Shown: positions 46,625 through 54,749 of the stretch, piece by piece | Layout: each line of letters starts with the position of its first letter | How positions within the stretch are numbered: the first letter of the stretch is position 1 | Assembly: GCA_000403295.2 (NCBI GenBank) | Contig: KE159610.1 | Coordinates: 415,387 to 479,386, forward strand | From: Lachnospiraceae bacterium M18-1 | GTDB lineage: Bacteria; Bacillota; Clostridia; Lachnospirales; Lachnospiraceae | Length of the DNA: 64,000 nucleotides | Direction of reading: 5' to 3' | Notes under the pieces: generated by a model | The model's database searches: none | What the model saw: the letters and a program-made list of their open reading frames with translations, nothing else | What the model was told of the DNA's origin: nothing | Translations under genes and position numbers: made by a program

Positions 46625-47781
46625 TTTTTCACCGCCTCTGTCTGTGTCCCCCGGAAGCCAATCCGCTCCTCTGTATCCCTGTCAAACAGAAATACCTTAT
46701 GTGGAAGGAGCGAAAAGCGGACCTCCGTACTTCCGATCTCCGACATATGTTCTGAGTTGATGACAGCCCGGATGGCCGGGGAAAGCGCTGCCGGGTTTTC
46801 GGACACCACGCTGATATCCCGGCCCATTACCTCCACCCCCCGCAGGCTGCAGCGGAAGGGACCGTCCGCATCCGGCACAAAGCCCTCCGGACGGACGCCC
46901 ACGCAGACCTCTTTTTCCGTGATCCCCGGCACCTCTGTTCCTGCATCCTTCCCCAAAATATCCCGGATGTCCAGAACTGCATCCTTTCCTATATAAAGCT
47001 TCTCTCCTTTTACGTTTCCCTGAAAAACATTGATCTGCGGATTGCCCAGAAACTTTGCTACAAACAGGTTCAACGGATCGTCATAAACTTCCTGGGGCTT
47101 CCCTGTCTGCTGGACCACACCGTCCTTCATCACCACGATCAGATCCGAGATGCTCATGGCCTCTTCCTGGTCGTGGGTCACGAAGATAGTGGTGATGCCT
47201 GTCTCCTGCTGGATCCTCCGGATTTCCTCCCTGGTCTGCAGACGCAGGCGGGCATCTAAGTTGGACAGAGGTTCATCTAGCAGAAGCACCTTCGGCATTT
47301 TTACCAGCGCCCGGGCAATAGCTACCCTCTGCTGCTGCCCGCCCGAAAGCTCCCCCGGCCGCCGCTCCATCAGCCCGTCAATCTGGACCATCCTTGCGGC
47401 CTCCTCTGCCTTGGAAAGCATTTCCTGTTTCGAAAGCCTGTCCTTCCCTTTCCGGTTTTCCAATGGAAAAAGGATATTCTGCTTCACGGTCAAATGGGGG
47501 TACAGGGCATAATTCTGGAACACCAGTCCGATCCCCCTGTTTTCCGGAGGGAGGCCAGTCACATCATCCTCCCCGAAAAAAATCTTTCCGCTGGTAGGCG
47601 TAAGCAGTCCGCTGATCAGGTGGAGAGTCGTGCTCTTCCCGCAGCCCGACGGCCCCAGCAGGCCGATCAGGCTTCCGTCCGGTATGTTGAAATTAAAGTT
47701 ATTGACTGCGGTCACTTCTTCCTGTTTTTTCTTCCCGCGGCCCGGAAATTTTTTCGTCAGATTCTGTAAAATCACTTCCAT
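46621..47781 (-). CDS. CUT1 ABC transporter ATPase (MsmX/UgpC type)
   Basis: This 386-residue ATPase has Walker A GPSGCGKST, signature LSGGQQQRVAIARAL, Walker B VLLLDEPLSNLD and the D-loop. The C-terminal about 130 residues are a TOBE/MOI-type regulatory domain. Many Firmicutes sugar transporters share one orphan ATPase; here the ATPase is the first gene of the operon, so the importer is self-sufficient. ATG 47781 follows GGGAGG at 7 bases. Regulation may involve the promoter at 47890. Confidence 0.93.
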   Translation of the reverse strand: MEVILQNLTKKFPGRGKKKQEEVTAVNNFNFNIPDGSLIGLLGPSGCGKSTTLHLISGLLTPTSGKIFFGEDDVTGLPPENRGIGLVFQNYALYPHLTVKQNILFPLENRKGKDRLSKQEMLSKAEEAARMVQIDGLMERRPGELSGGQQQRVAIARALVKMPKVLLLDEPLSNLDARLRLQTREEIRRIQQETGITTIFVTHDQEEAMSISDLIVVMKDGVVQQTGKPQEVYDDPLNLFVAKFLGNPQINVFQGNVKGEKLYIGKDAVLDIRDILGKDAGTEVPGITEKEVCVGVRPEGFVPDADGPFRCSLRGVEVMGRDISVVSENPAALSPAIRAVINSEHMSEIGSTEVRFSLLPHKVFLFDRDTEERIGFRGTQTEAVKK

Positions 47782-47889
47782 GTGGATCCTCCCTGTTCGT
47801 CTTATCTTTTTCACAAGATTTCCATGTTAAAAGGCTTATTCCCTATAAAACCATCCTTTTCGGATACCCGCCTTCCGGCAGACTTCCTA

Positions 47890-47898
47890 ATTATACCA
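47890..47898 (-). promoter_or_regulatory. Extended -10 promoter of the sugar transporter operon
   Basis: On the minus strand TGGTATAAT is an extended -10 with a weak -35. A TTCCGAA box (47928-47934) lies about 33 bases upstream of it, beside the MITE insertion. Confidence 0.55.
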
Positions 47899-47956
47899 TA
47901 TCTTCACTGCATTTCACCTAAAATCTTTTCCGAAACTACAGGAACGAACTTTTTCT

Positions 47957-48103
47957 GTTACAGTTCACACGGCGTCGTGCACCCTGCTGCACGACGTCCG
48001 GCCAATAAAGTAACATTTGCCATAATATCCAGCCTCTCGCCGAAGGCGACTTAAAATAGGCTGGATACTGTTACTGGAGCACCCAAAGGGTGTGAACAGT
48101 AAC
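47957..48103 (-). mobile_element. Full MITE-like element, copy B (147 bp), with perfect 8-bp target duplication
   Basis: Ends are GTTACAGTTCACAC and GTGTGAACAGTAAC, a 14-bp terminal inverted repeat with one difference. Perfect CTTTTTCT direct repeats flank it at 47949-47956 and 48104-48111. The inner arms match copy A in reverse orientation: a GC-rich arm ending GTCCGGCC, a central ATCCAGCC/GGCTGGAT hairpin, and an arm with GGGTGTGAACAG. No gene is encoded, so mobility would need a transposase elsewhere. Confidence 0.82.
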
Positions 48104-48125
48104 CTTTTTCTATATTATATCCATT

Positions 48126-48196
48126 TTCCGAAAAGTTTCCGAAATTCCTTCCCTGTATTGATAATTTGACTTCCGAAGATTATAATTTTATCCGAA
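48126..48196 (+). promoter_or_regulatory. Cluster of TTCCGAA boxes in the riboflavin operon promoter region
   Basis: TTCCGAA occurs at 48126-48132 and 48137-48143, exactly 11 bp apart. It occurs again at 48171-48177 inside the promoter spacer, with a partial copy (TCCGAA) at 48191-48196 near the transcription start. Tandem direct repeats with one-turn spacing are the usual operator form for OmpR/PhoB-type winged helices. The first gene of this operon carries exactly such a domain. Confidence 0.6.
48158..48186 (+). promoter_or_regulatory. Promoter of the flavokinase-regulator/rib operon
   Basis: TTGATA (48158-48163), a 17-bp spacer and a perfect TATAAT (48181-48186). Transcription would start near 48193, leaving a leader of about 67 bases. 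That is too short for an FMN riboswitch, and no RFN motif is visible. Confidence 0.82.
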
Positions 48197-48259
48197 CGGT
48201 TGAAATTCCGCGCCTGAACGGGATTTTCTCCCGCTCAATCATATATGTGAGGTATAGCC

Positions 48260-48955
48260 ATGGCTCCAATAATACACCAACCCCCCGCTTATCATCTTTC
48301 AGGTAAGATCGTATACGGGCAGGGAATCGGGAAGCTGGTCGGGACGCCGACTGCGAATCTCCAGATCCTGTCCAGGGACGAACTGCCTCCGGTGGGTGTA
48401 TATGTCACCGAGGTCCTGTTGGATGGACAGCTCTACTACGGGGTCACGAATATCGGGACCTCCCCGACAGTCAACAAGAACAACGAGATTTCCATCGAAA
48501 CTCTGATCATGAACTTTTCCAGAGATATTCACGGACAGCAGATGGAAATACGGCTTTTCAAAAAACTCCGCTGTCCGAAAAAATTTGAAAACCTGTCCAT
48601 GCTTCTGGACCAGATCCGAATGGACTGTATCGCGGCCCAGGAATTTTTCGGAATCCAAATGATCTCCTCCCGGCTGCATATGAGCGTCAAAAATCACCAG
48701 ACCACCGTCAACAATCAGGAAATCTATCTGTCAACCAAGGAATTTGATGTTCTGTACATGCTGTATTCCAACCCGGACATCACCTATACCAAGGAGCAGA
48801 TCTATGAGGCGGTGTGGCATGAGCCCTCCGGCGGGTACTGCCACGCGGTGGAAAATACGGTTTTCCAGATCCGAAAAAAATGCAGGGGCGTTGCAAAGGA
48901 TGTGGATTTTATCAAAACCATCGCCGGATACGGATATAAATTTCATGCAGATTAA
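48260..48955 (+). CDS. Flavokinase domain fused to OmpR-type winged helix; probable riboflavin operon regulator
   Basis: This 231-residue protein has two parts. Residues about 12-131 match the RibF flavokinase domain: SGKIVYGQGIGK, PTAN (30-33, Mg-ATP site), GVYVTEVLLDG, GVTNIGTSPT, Glu80 in the position of the catalytic base, and LRCPKKFENL. No FAD synthetase domain is attached. Residues about 138-230 are a Trans_reg_C winged helix (YLSTKEFDVLYMLYSNPDI, YTKEQIYEAVW, FIKTIAGYGYKF). There is no receiver domain. As the first gene of the rib operon it probably senses riboflavin or FMN and represses transcription. The logic recalls archaeal RbkR, though its kinase fold and domain order differ. 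Enzyme activity is unproven. Confidence 0.85.
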   Translation: MAPIIHQPPAYHLSGKIVYGQGIGKLVGTPTANLQILSRDELPPVGVYVTEVLLDGQLYYGVTNIGTSPTVNKNNEISIETLIMNFSRDIHGQQMEIRLFKKLRCPKKFENLSMLLDQIRMDCIAAQEFFGIQMISSRLHMSVKNHQTTVNNQEIYLSTKEFDVLYMLYSNPDITYTKEQIYEAVWHEPSGGYCHAVENTVFQIRKKCRGVAKDVDFIKTIAGYGYKFHAD

Positions 48956-48997
48956 CAGTCTGCCGCAAAAATGACGGAAAATATCGGAGGGGAACCT

Positions 48998-50206
48998 ATG
49001 CCAGAAGAACTATATATGCAGCGGGCCATCCGGCTTGCCCGGCTGGGACTTGGACGGACCAGCCCGAATCCCATGGTGGGCGCGGTCATCGTAAAAAACG
49101 GACGCATCATCGGCGAAGGATTTCATCAATACTGCGGCGGCCCCCATGCGGAGCGCAGCGCACTGGCTTCCTGTACCGAGGATCCAGCAGGCGCCGCGAT
49201 GTATGTGACACTGGAACCATGCTGTCATCAGGGCCGCACTCCGCCCTGCACGGATGCCATCCTGGCAAATGGGATCGCCCATGTAGTCATCGGCTCCCGG
49301 GATCCCAACCCAAAAGCAGCCGGCGGCGCGGATATTCTGCGTAGAAACGGGATCACTGTAACGGAACATTTTCTGCAGGATGAATGCGACGCGGTCAATG
49401 AAGTCTTTTTTCACTATATTACATCCGGCCGGCCTTATGTGGCAATGAAATATGCCATGAGCGCCGACGGAAAGACAGCCTCTCACACAGGCGCTTCGAA
49501 ATGGATCACCGGCCATGAGGCCAGGAAGCATGTCCACAGTCTGCGCAGCCGGTACACCGGGATCATGGCCGGGATCGGCACGGTGCTCTCGGACGATCCT
49601 ATGCTCAACTGCAGAACACAGAAACGAAGATCCAGACAGGAGGAGCGGCTTTCGGCCGTCCAAAATCCTCTGCAGACAGATGGCTCGTCTGCCGCGGATG
49701 TCTCTGTATCCGATCCGCGCCAGCCCGTCCGTATCCTTTGCGACTCTCAGCTGAGGATTCCCGCGGACTGCCGCCTTTGCCGCACAGCCGGGCAATATCG
49801 GACGATCATCGCTTATACTCATGGGACTCCCGAAAAACAGTCGTCGCTGGATGCAATGGGCATCACCCTGCTGGAGCTTCCGGAAGAGAATGGCCGCGTT
49901 TCTCTCCCGGCCCTGATGGACGCGCTCGGCCGCATGGAGATTGACAGCATCCTGCTGGAGGGCGGCGGCACCCTAAATGAAGCCATGCTCCGGGCCGGAC
50001 TGGTGCAAAAGATATATGCCTATATCGCTCCTCTGCTCCTTGGCGGACGGGACGCCAGAACTCCTGTGGAAGGAATCGGTTTTCCTTCACCCGGGGAGGG
50101 CATCCGCCTTTCGTCCCCTGCGGTTTCAACCATCGGTGAGGACCTTTTATTGGAATTTAAAGTGGATTCACTGCTTTTTCAGAAGCGGATAGATCTACAG
50201 CTATGA
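48998..50206 (+). CDS. ribD: Bifunctional riboflavin deaminase/reductase
   Basis: This 402-residue enzyme performs deamination and side-chain reduction of the pyrimidine intermediate. The N-terminal zinc deaminase has HAE (50-52) and the LEPCCHQGRTPPC block (ligands His50, Cys75, Cys84). The C-terminal reductase begins near YVAMKYAMSADGKT. About 30 residues (206-240, rich in Arg, Ser and Gln) are inserted in the reductase, making it longer than the usual 360-370. ATG 48998 follows GGAGGGG. It begins 42 bases after the flavokinase-regulator stop. Confidence 0.95.
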   Translation: MPEELYMQRAIRLARLGLGRTSPNPMVGAVIVKNGRIIGEGFHQYCGGPHAERSALASCTEDPAGAAMYVTLEPCCHQGRTPPCTDAILANGIAHVVIGSRDPNPKAAGGADILRRNGITVTEHFLQDECDAVNEVFFHYITSGRPYVAMKYAMSADGKTASHTGASKWITGHEARKHVHSLRSRYTGIMAGIGTVLSDDPMLNCRTQKRRSRQEERLSAVQNPLQTDGSSAADVSVSDPRQPVRILCDSQLRIPADCRLCRTAGQYRTIIAYTHGTPEKQSSLDAMGITLLELPEENGRVSLPALMDALGRMEIDSILLEGGGTLNEAMLRAGLVQKIYAYIAPLLLGGRDARTPVEGIGFPSPGEGIRLSSPAVSTIGEDLLLEFKVDSLLFQKRIDLQL

Positions 50207-50216
50207 GGTGATGCTA

Positions 50217-50867
50217 ATGTTTACAGGAATCATAGAAGAGATCGGCCGGGTACGCCACGTGGTTTCCAACCACGTTTCCGGGGAAATATCCGTTCAGGCC
50301 GATACGGTCCTGGTGAAAACCAGACCGGGAGATTCTATTGCCGTCAACGGCGTATGCCTGACAGCCGCAAAGCTCCTGCCGGACGGTTTTATTGCCGACG
50401 TCATGCCGGAAACTCTGCGCAGGACAAATCTAGGGAAGCTCCGCGCAGGCGGCAGGGTCAATCTGGAACGTGCCATGGCCGCAGACGGAAGATTCGGCGG
50501 TCACATTGTCTCGGGGCATATTGACGGGACCGGAACCATCCATTCCGTCCGCCGGGAAGATAATGCGGTGTGGATTACCGTGGAGACCGCGCCGGATATC
50601 CTGGGCCTGATCGTAGAAAAGGGTTCCATTGCCATCGACGGCGTCAGCCTGACTGTCGCTGGGCTGACAGAGCATAGTTTCTGCGTTTCCCTTATTCCAC
50701 ATACCGGAGGGCACACGACCCTTCTTTCAAAAAAAGCAGGAGATCTTGTCAATCTGGAAAACGATGTCATCGGAAAATATATACAAAGGTTGATCGCAAG
50801 TCCTGCCCCTGCACCACTGCCAAAAAGCAGACTCACAGAAGATTTTCTGCGGGAGCATGGATTCTAA
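50217..50867 (+). CDS. ribE: Riboflavin synthase alpha chain
   Basis: This 216-residue enzyme dismutates two lumazine molecules to riboflavin. It has two lumazine-binding halves: the first starts MFTGIIEEIG and the second contains HIVSGHIDGTG and ITVETAPDILGL. Start ATG 50217 is chosen because GAGG lies 8 bases upstream and MFTGI is the standard family start. It lies 10 bases after ribD. Confidence 0.95.
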   Translation: MFTGIIEEIGRVRHVVSNHVSGEISVQADTVLVKTRPGDSIAVNGVCLTAAKLLPDGFIADVMPETLRRTNLGKLRAGGRVNLERAMAADGRFGGHIVSGHIDGTGTIHSVRREDNAVWITVETAPDILGLIVEKGSIAIDGVSLTVAGLTEHSFCVSLIPHTGGHTTLLSKKAGDLVNLENDVIGKYIQRLIASPAPAPLPKSRLTEDFLREHGF

Positions 50868-50939
50868 AACAGGATTCCAGGAAATTTGCTGTCGGGCCAT
50901 TTTATCAGAAAAAGATTCCAGGAAGGAGAAATTCTATAT

Positions 50940-52157
50940 ATGAACTTTGCACCGATCGAAGACGCGCTGAACGAGCTGAGAGCCGGCCGTATCATCCTGT
51001 GTATGGATGACCCGGACCGCGAAAATGAGGGAGACATGATCTGCGCAGCTCAGTTCGCCACTACAGAAAATGTAAACTTTATGGCAACACATGCCAAAGG
51101 ACTGATCTGCACCCCCATGTCCGCAGAGATTGCGGCACGCCTTGGGCTGGAACAGATGGTAAAGCAGAACACGGACAACCATGGAACGGCGTTTACCGTG
51201 TCTGTGGACTATATCGGCACTTCCACAGGAATCTCCGCAGAGGAACGGGGGCTGACCTGCCGAAAATGCGCTGATCCCCAATCCAGATTCCGGGATTTCC
51301 GCCAGCCCGGGCATGTATTTCCTCTGACTGCCCGTCCTGGAGGGGTGCTGTCTCGCGGTGGACATACCGAAGCCACTGTGGACCTGTGCCGCCTGGCAGG
51401 GCTGGAGGCATGCGGCCTGTGCTGTGAGATCATGCGGGAAGACGGCACTATGATGCGCACCGCCGAATTGCTGGAGCATGCAAAGATCTGGAATATGAAG
51501 GTCATTTCCATCAAAGACCTGCAGGATTACTGCAGGCTTCACGATCAGCATGTACTCCGGGAGGCTGCCGCCAGGATGCCCACTCATTATGGTGATTTCA
51601 AGATCTACGGTTACACCGACGATCTGACCGGGCAAAGCCACGTGGCTCTCGTAAAGGGGGAGGTCGGTGACGGAAAAGGGCTTCTTTGCCGGGTCCATTC
51701 CGAATGCCTCACCGGAGATATCCTGGGAAGCAGACGATGCGACTGCGGACAGCAGCTGGAAGCCGCCCTGAAGATGATCGAAAAGGAAGGCCGGGGGATT
51801 TTGCTGTATATGCGGCAGGAGGGCCGGGGCATCGGCCTGATCAATAAGCTGAAAACCTATGAGCTGCAGGAACAAGGGTATGATACCGTGGAAGCCAATC
51901 TGAAGCTGGGGTTTGCCCCGGATATGCGGGAATACTGGATCGGGGCACAGATCCTGCGCGACCTGGGAGCCAGGGAACTGAGGCTTCTGACCAATAATCC
52001 GGATAAAATCTATCAGCTGAAGGATTTTGGTCTGGAAATCGCACAACGCGTACCAATCCAGATGGACGCTACCCGGGAAGATCTCTTCTACCTGCGCACC
52101 AAGCAGAAAAAAATGGGCCATATCTTAAACTATTCTACGGCGGAAACGACGATTTGA
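50940..52157 (+). CDS. ribBA: Bifunctional DHBP synthase/GTP cyclohydrolase II
   Basis: This 405-residue protein has an N-terminal 3,4-dihydroxy-2-butanone-4-phosphate synthase ([10 protein letters not shown] at 23-32, [21 protein letters not shown]) and a C-terminal GTP cyclohydrolase II ([10 protein letters not shown] and SRRCDCG zinc site, [14 protein letters not shown]). It supplies both starting compounds of riboflavin synthesis. AAGGAG stands 11 bases before ATG 50940. The length is normal and both active sites look intact. Confidence 0.96.
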   Translation: MNFAPIEDALNELRAGRIILCMDDPDRENEGDMICAAQFATTENVNFMATHAKGLICTPMSAEIAARLGLEQMVKQNTDNHGTAFTVSVDYIGTSTGISAEERGLTCRKCADPQSRFRDFRQPGHVFPLTARPGGVLSRGGHTEATVDLCRLAGLEACGLCCEIMREDGTMMRTAELLEHAKIWNMKVISIKDLQDYCRLHDQHVLREAAARMPTHYGDFKIYGYTDDLTGQSHVALVKGEVGDGKGLLCRVHSECLTGDILGSRRCDCGQQLEAALKMIEKEGRGILLYMRQEGRGIGLINKLKTYELQEQGYDTVEANLKLGFAPDMREYWIGAQILRDLGARELRLLTNNPDKIYQLKDFGLEIAQRVPIQMDATREDLFYLRTKQKKMGHILNYSTAETTI

Positions 52158-52254
52158 CCGGCCATGTAAAACAGCCGGCTCCAGAATACAAAGAGCGGGT
52201 AAGCAGACACTCCGTTTACTGCTCAAATTGGTGAAGATCAAGGAGGAAAATGTG

Positions 52255-52731
52255 ATGAAAAAATTTGAAGGAAAGCTGGTTGCGGAAGGCATTCGAATTG
52301 GTATTATCGCCGCCCGCTTCAATGACTTTATTGTTTCCAGGCTGCTTGACGGATGCGAGGATGCGCTCCTGCGCCACGGCGTCCATTCTGATGACATCCA
52401 TGTTGCCTGGGTTCCGGGTGCGTTTGAAATTCCGCTGATTGCTTCAAAGATGGCAAAATGCGGCCGGTACGACGCTGTGATCGCACTTGGATCCGTCATC
52501 CGCGGAAGCACCAGCCACTACGATCATGTGTGCAGCGAGGTTTCCAAGGGTATTGCAAATGTAGCCTTATCAAGCGATATCCCGGTGATGTTCGGTGTCC
52601 TTACCACCGATACCATTGAACAGGCCATCGAGCGGGCCGGCACCAAAGCCGGAAATAAAGGAGCAGAGTGCGCGCAGGGAGCCATTGAGATGGTCAGCCT
52701 GATACGGTCATTACGCGCTCTAGAAGGCTAA
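52255..52731 (+). CDS. ribH: 6,7-dimethyl-8-ribityllumazine synthase
   Basis: This 158-residue subunit of the lumazine synthase capsid joins the RibBA and RibD products. Motifs are [38 protein letters not shown] (catalytic His) and [18 protein letters not shown] precedes ATG 52255. The preceding 97-base gap has a small hairpin but no gene. With ribD, ribE and ribBA it completes the riboflavin pathway apart from the phosphatase. Confidence 0.96.
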   Translation: MKKFEGKLVAEGIRIGIIAARFNDFIVSRLLDGCEDALLRHGVHSDDIHVAWVPGAFEIPLIASKMAKCGRYDAVIALGSVIRGSTSHYDHVCSEVSKGIANVALSSDIPVMFGVLTTDTIEQAIERAGTKAGNKGAECAQGAIEMVSLIRSLRALEG

Positions 52732-52745
52732 GATACGAAAAAGCC

Positions 52746-52782
52746 GTTACTGTGAGTACCTGATCAGGGTGTGGACCGTTAT
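52746..52782 (-). repeat. Degenerate arm of the MITE-like element after the rib operon
   Basis: Thirty-seven bases starting GTTACTGTGAGTACC match the reverse complement of the first arm at 37743-37779 with a few changes. The arm still forms an imperfect hairpin and lies 14 bases after the ribH stop, so it may help end the transcript. Confidence 0.55.
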
Positions 52783-54611
52783 AAAAAGACATCCGGAAGC
52801 TCCGCCTGATAATCTGTCCATCGGTTCATCTCTGAAGCGCCGGACAGATTCGCCACCGGTTCATGTGACATTACCGTGATCGTATGCTTTCCGGTCCCCT
52901 TCACATAGACCGTTCCGTCCCTGCCCCGGATGGTCACTGTTTTTCCTTCCTCATCCTCAATCCGTCCGCTGCAGGAAAGCCGTGTCAGGCTGCTGTCGCC
53001 TGTCACGATCCAGGTGCAGCCTTCCTCGATATACAGATTGCAATATCCGTCTGACTCCTTGGCCTCATCGTTTTTCTCATGCAGAACCGCTCCCTTGAAG
53101 GTACTGCTTTTCGTCATATAAAAATCAAGCCTGCTGATATCATCCCAAAGAACATCGCCCTCCATGTCCTGATTCTCTGCGGTAAACAGGCAGTCTGCCC
53201 CATTGGCGCCATCTTTTCCCCAGCCATCCGGATGGTCGTTTCCCGTACATTTCAGGAAAAATTCCTGAACATCCGGATACACGATCTCTACGTTTGAAAG
53301 CGTAATGACAGCTTCCGTATTTGTAGTATAAAAGATACCGCCGTTCCTGGCCGTCAGTCTGCCGCCCTTCATCCCAAAGGTACTTTTTCCCGCTTCAAAG
53401 TCTCCTGATGTCTCCTGATAAAGCAGTATGTTCCAGGCGCTGTCATTGTACAGGCTGTCTCCTATATTTCCCGTCAGTCCGCAATCATACAGATGCAGAG
53501 AACTTCCTCCTTCAATGCGGACAGCCTCCGATGCGTTCGCAGTCAGCACGGCTTCGCGGACCGCGATATCCGCCCCGCATAATACAGCCGGCGAATCTTC
53601 CCCGTGGGAAATATACGCGCCGCCGTCCACCACCAGCCTGCCGCCTCCCCGGCCGCTGCTGATGGCCGCTGACGATGTTCCGGAAGTCTCCACGTTCAGA
53701 TTCCATGCATAAAGCTGACCGCCGCCTGCCGCATGGATGCCGCCGGAGACGTCCTGACTTGTAGACACTTCGGTATTCATGGCATAGACATATGCATTTC
53801 CATAGGAAAAGATCCCGGCTCCTCCGGATGCATCCGTCATGACGGTGCTGTCTTTGAGATAGGAAATGCCGTTGGTTGTGAGCAGAGCCGATCCTACGCC
53901 GTAAGAACTGGCCGGACTTCCCCCTGCGCTGTCCCTGGACGTCCTGGTAATCTCGGCATTTTTCAGGACCGCCCTGGCCTCCCCGTATACATGGACCGCA
54001 TTTTCATCTGTTCCCGTTGATGCAAACGTTTCTCCGTCTGACTCAATATCTACCGCAAATTCCACCGCCGCATCGTATTCCTCCGCTTCCCTGAGCTTCC
54101 CTGCGCCGCCCGGTTCTGCCTGAGAAATGATCAGAATCCTGGATGCATTTCCTTTTTTATCCAGACTCGCAGTAACCACGTCGCCTTCTGAGATTTCGGA
54201 GGATGAAATCTCTTCCTCTGCGAATTGCTCCTCTGATTCACCGGTATCCTCGTTTGATCCGTCATCAGATATTTCCGTTCCGTCCTGCACCGGGTCTGCT
54301 TTGCCCTCTTCATCTTCATCAGGTCTGCGGACCATGAACGCCGTATCCTTTGTCAGGCCGATTTCCTGCTCTTCGCCTGTGTACTCCGGGGCGGGATCGC
54401 TTTTATCCTCATCATCACCCGTTCCATCCTTCTCGCTTTCTGTCCGGATGATGAGCAGGTCCTTATTCACCTGGCACACTTCTCCTGTAACCGTCTGCCC
54501 GGTGCTCTGACGAAAAAATGGAATTTCGATCTCAAATTCTCCGGCGCATCCGGCAAGTGCCAGTGTTCCCAGCACAAGTACAAGCATCCTTACTGCATAT
54601 TTTGCTTTCAT
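52779..54611 (-). CDS. Large lipoprotein with a predicted right-handed beta-helix
   Basis: This 610-residue lipoprotein has a signal peptide and lipobox (ALAGCAGE), then an acidic Asp/Glu/Ser-rich region (about 50-150). From about 180 to 560 run many short beta-like coils of the type VHVYGEARAVLKNAEI, AYVYAMNTEVSTSQ and LRVDGG-like turns, the rhythm of a parallel beta-helix (as in pectate-lyase or Cthe_2159-like carbohydrate-binding folds). No catalytic motif is recognised. It could bind polysaccharide at the cell surface. Its neighbours, an FtsA-like protein and a rhamnosidase, give weak support for a wall or glycan role. Confidence 0.7.
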   Translation of the reverse strand: MKAKYAVRMLVLVLGTLALAGCAGEFEIEIPFFRQSTGQTVTGEVCQVNKDLLIIRTESEKDGTGDDEDKSDPAPEYTGEEQEIGLTKDTAFMVRRPDEDEEGKADPVQDGTEISDDGSNEDTGESEEQFAEEEISSSEISEGDVVTASLDKKGNASRILIISQAEPGGAGKLREAEEYDAAVEFAVDIESDGETFASTGTDENAVHVYGEARAVLKNAEITRTSRDSAGGSPASSYGVGSALLTTNGISYLKDSTVMTDASGGAGIFSYGNAYVYAMNTEVSTSQDVSGGIHAAGGGQLYAWNLNVETSGTSSAAISSGRGGGRLVVDGGAYISHGEDSPAVLCGADIAVREAVLTANASEAVRIEGGSSLHLYDCGLTGNIGDSLYNDSAWNILLYQETSGDFEAGKSTFGMKGGRLTARNGGIFYTTNTEAVITLSNVEIVYPDVQEFFLKCTGNDHPDGWGKDGANGADCLFTAENQDMEGDVLWDDISRLDFYMTKSSTFKGAVLHEKNDEAKESDGYCNLYIEEGCTWIVTGDSSLTRLSCSGRIEDEEGKTVTIRGRDGTVYVKGTGKHTITVMSHEPVANLSGASEMNRWTDYQAELPDVFL

Positions 54612-54702
54612 AAATTCACACAGCCTTTCCATGGAACGAATCGACACTAGATATTGCTGCCCTCAGAATCCCATTCCTGCATGGCAGCCCGCAGTTCCTC
54701 TG

Positions 54703-54742
54703 TACCGGCAGGCCTGATTTCTAAAATATAAGCCTGCCGGTA
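54703..54742. other. Hairpin after the FtsA-like gene
   Basis: TACCGGCAGGC (54703-54713) pairs perfectly with GCCTGCCGGTA (54732-54742). It begins 8 bases beyond the stop of the FtsA-like gene on the minus strand. No T-run follows. It may act as a weak terminator or an mRNA 3' stabiliser. Confidence 0.4.
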
Positions 54743-54749
54743 TAAAGGA

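Noticed and set aside
48104..48259. FMN riboswitch (RFN element) upstream of the riboflavin genes
   Set aside because: None of the conserved RFN segments is visible, and the space between the promoter and the first start is only about 67 bases.
50934..52121. 395-residue open frame on the minus strand
   Set aside because: It is antisense to ribBA, which shows both complete active sites.
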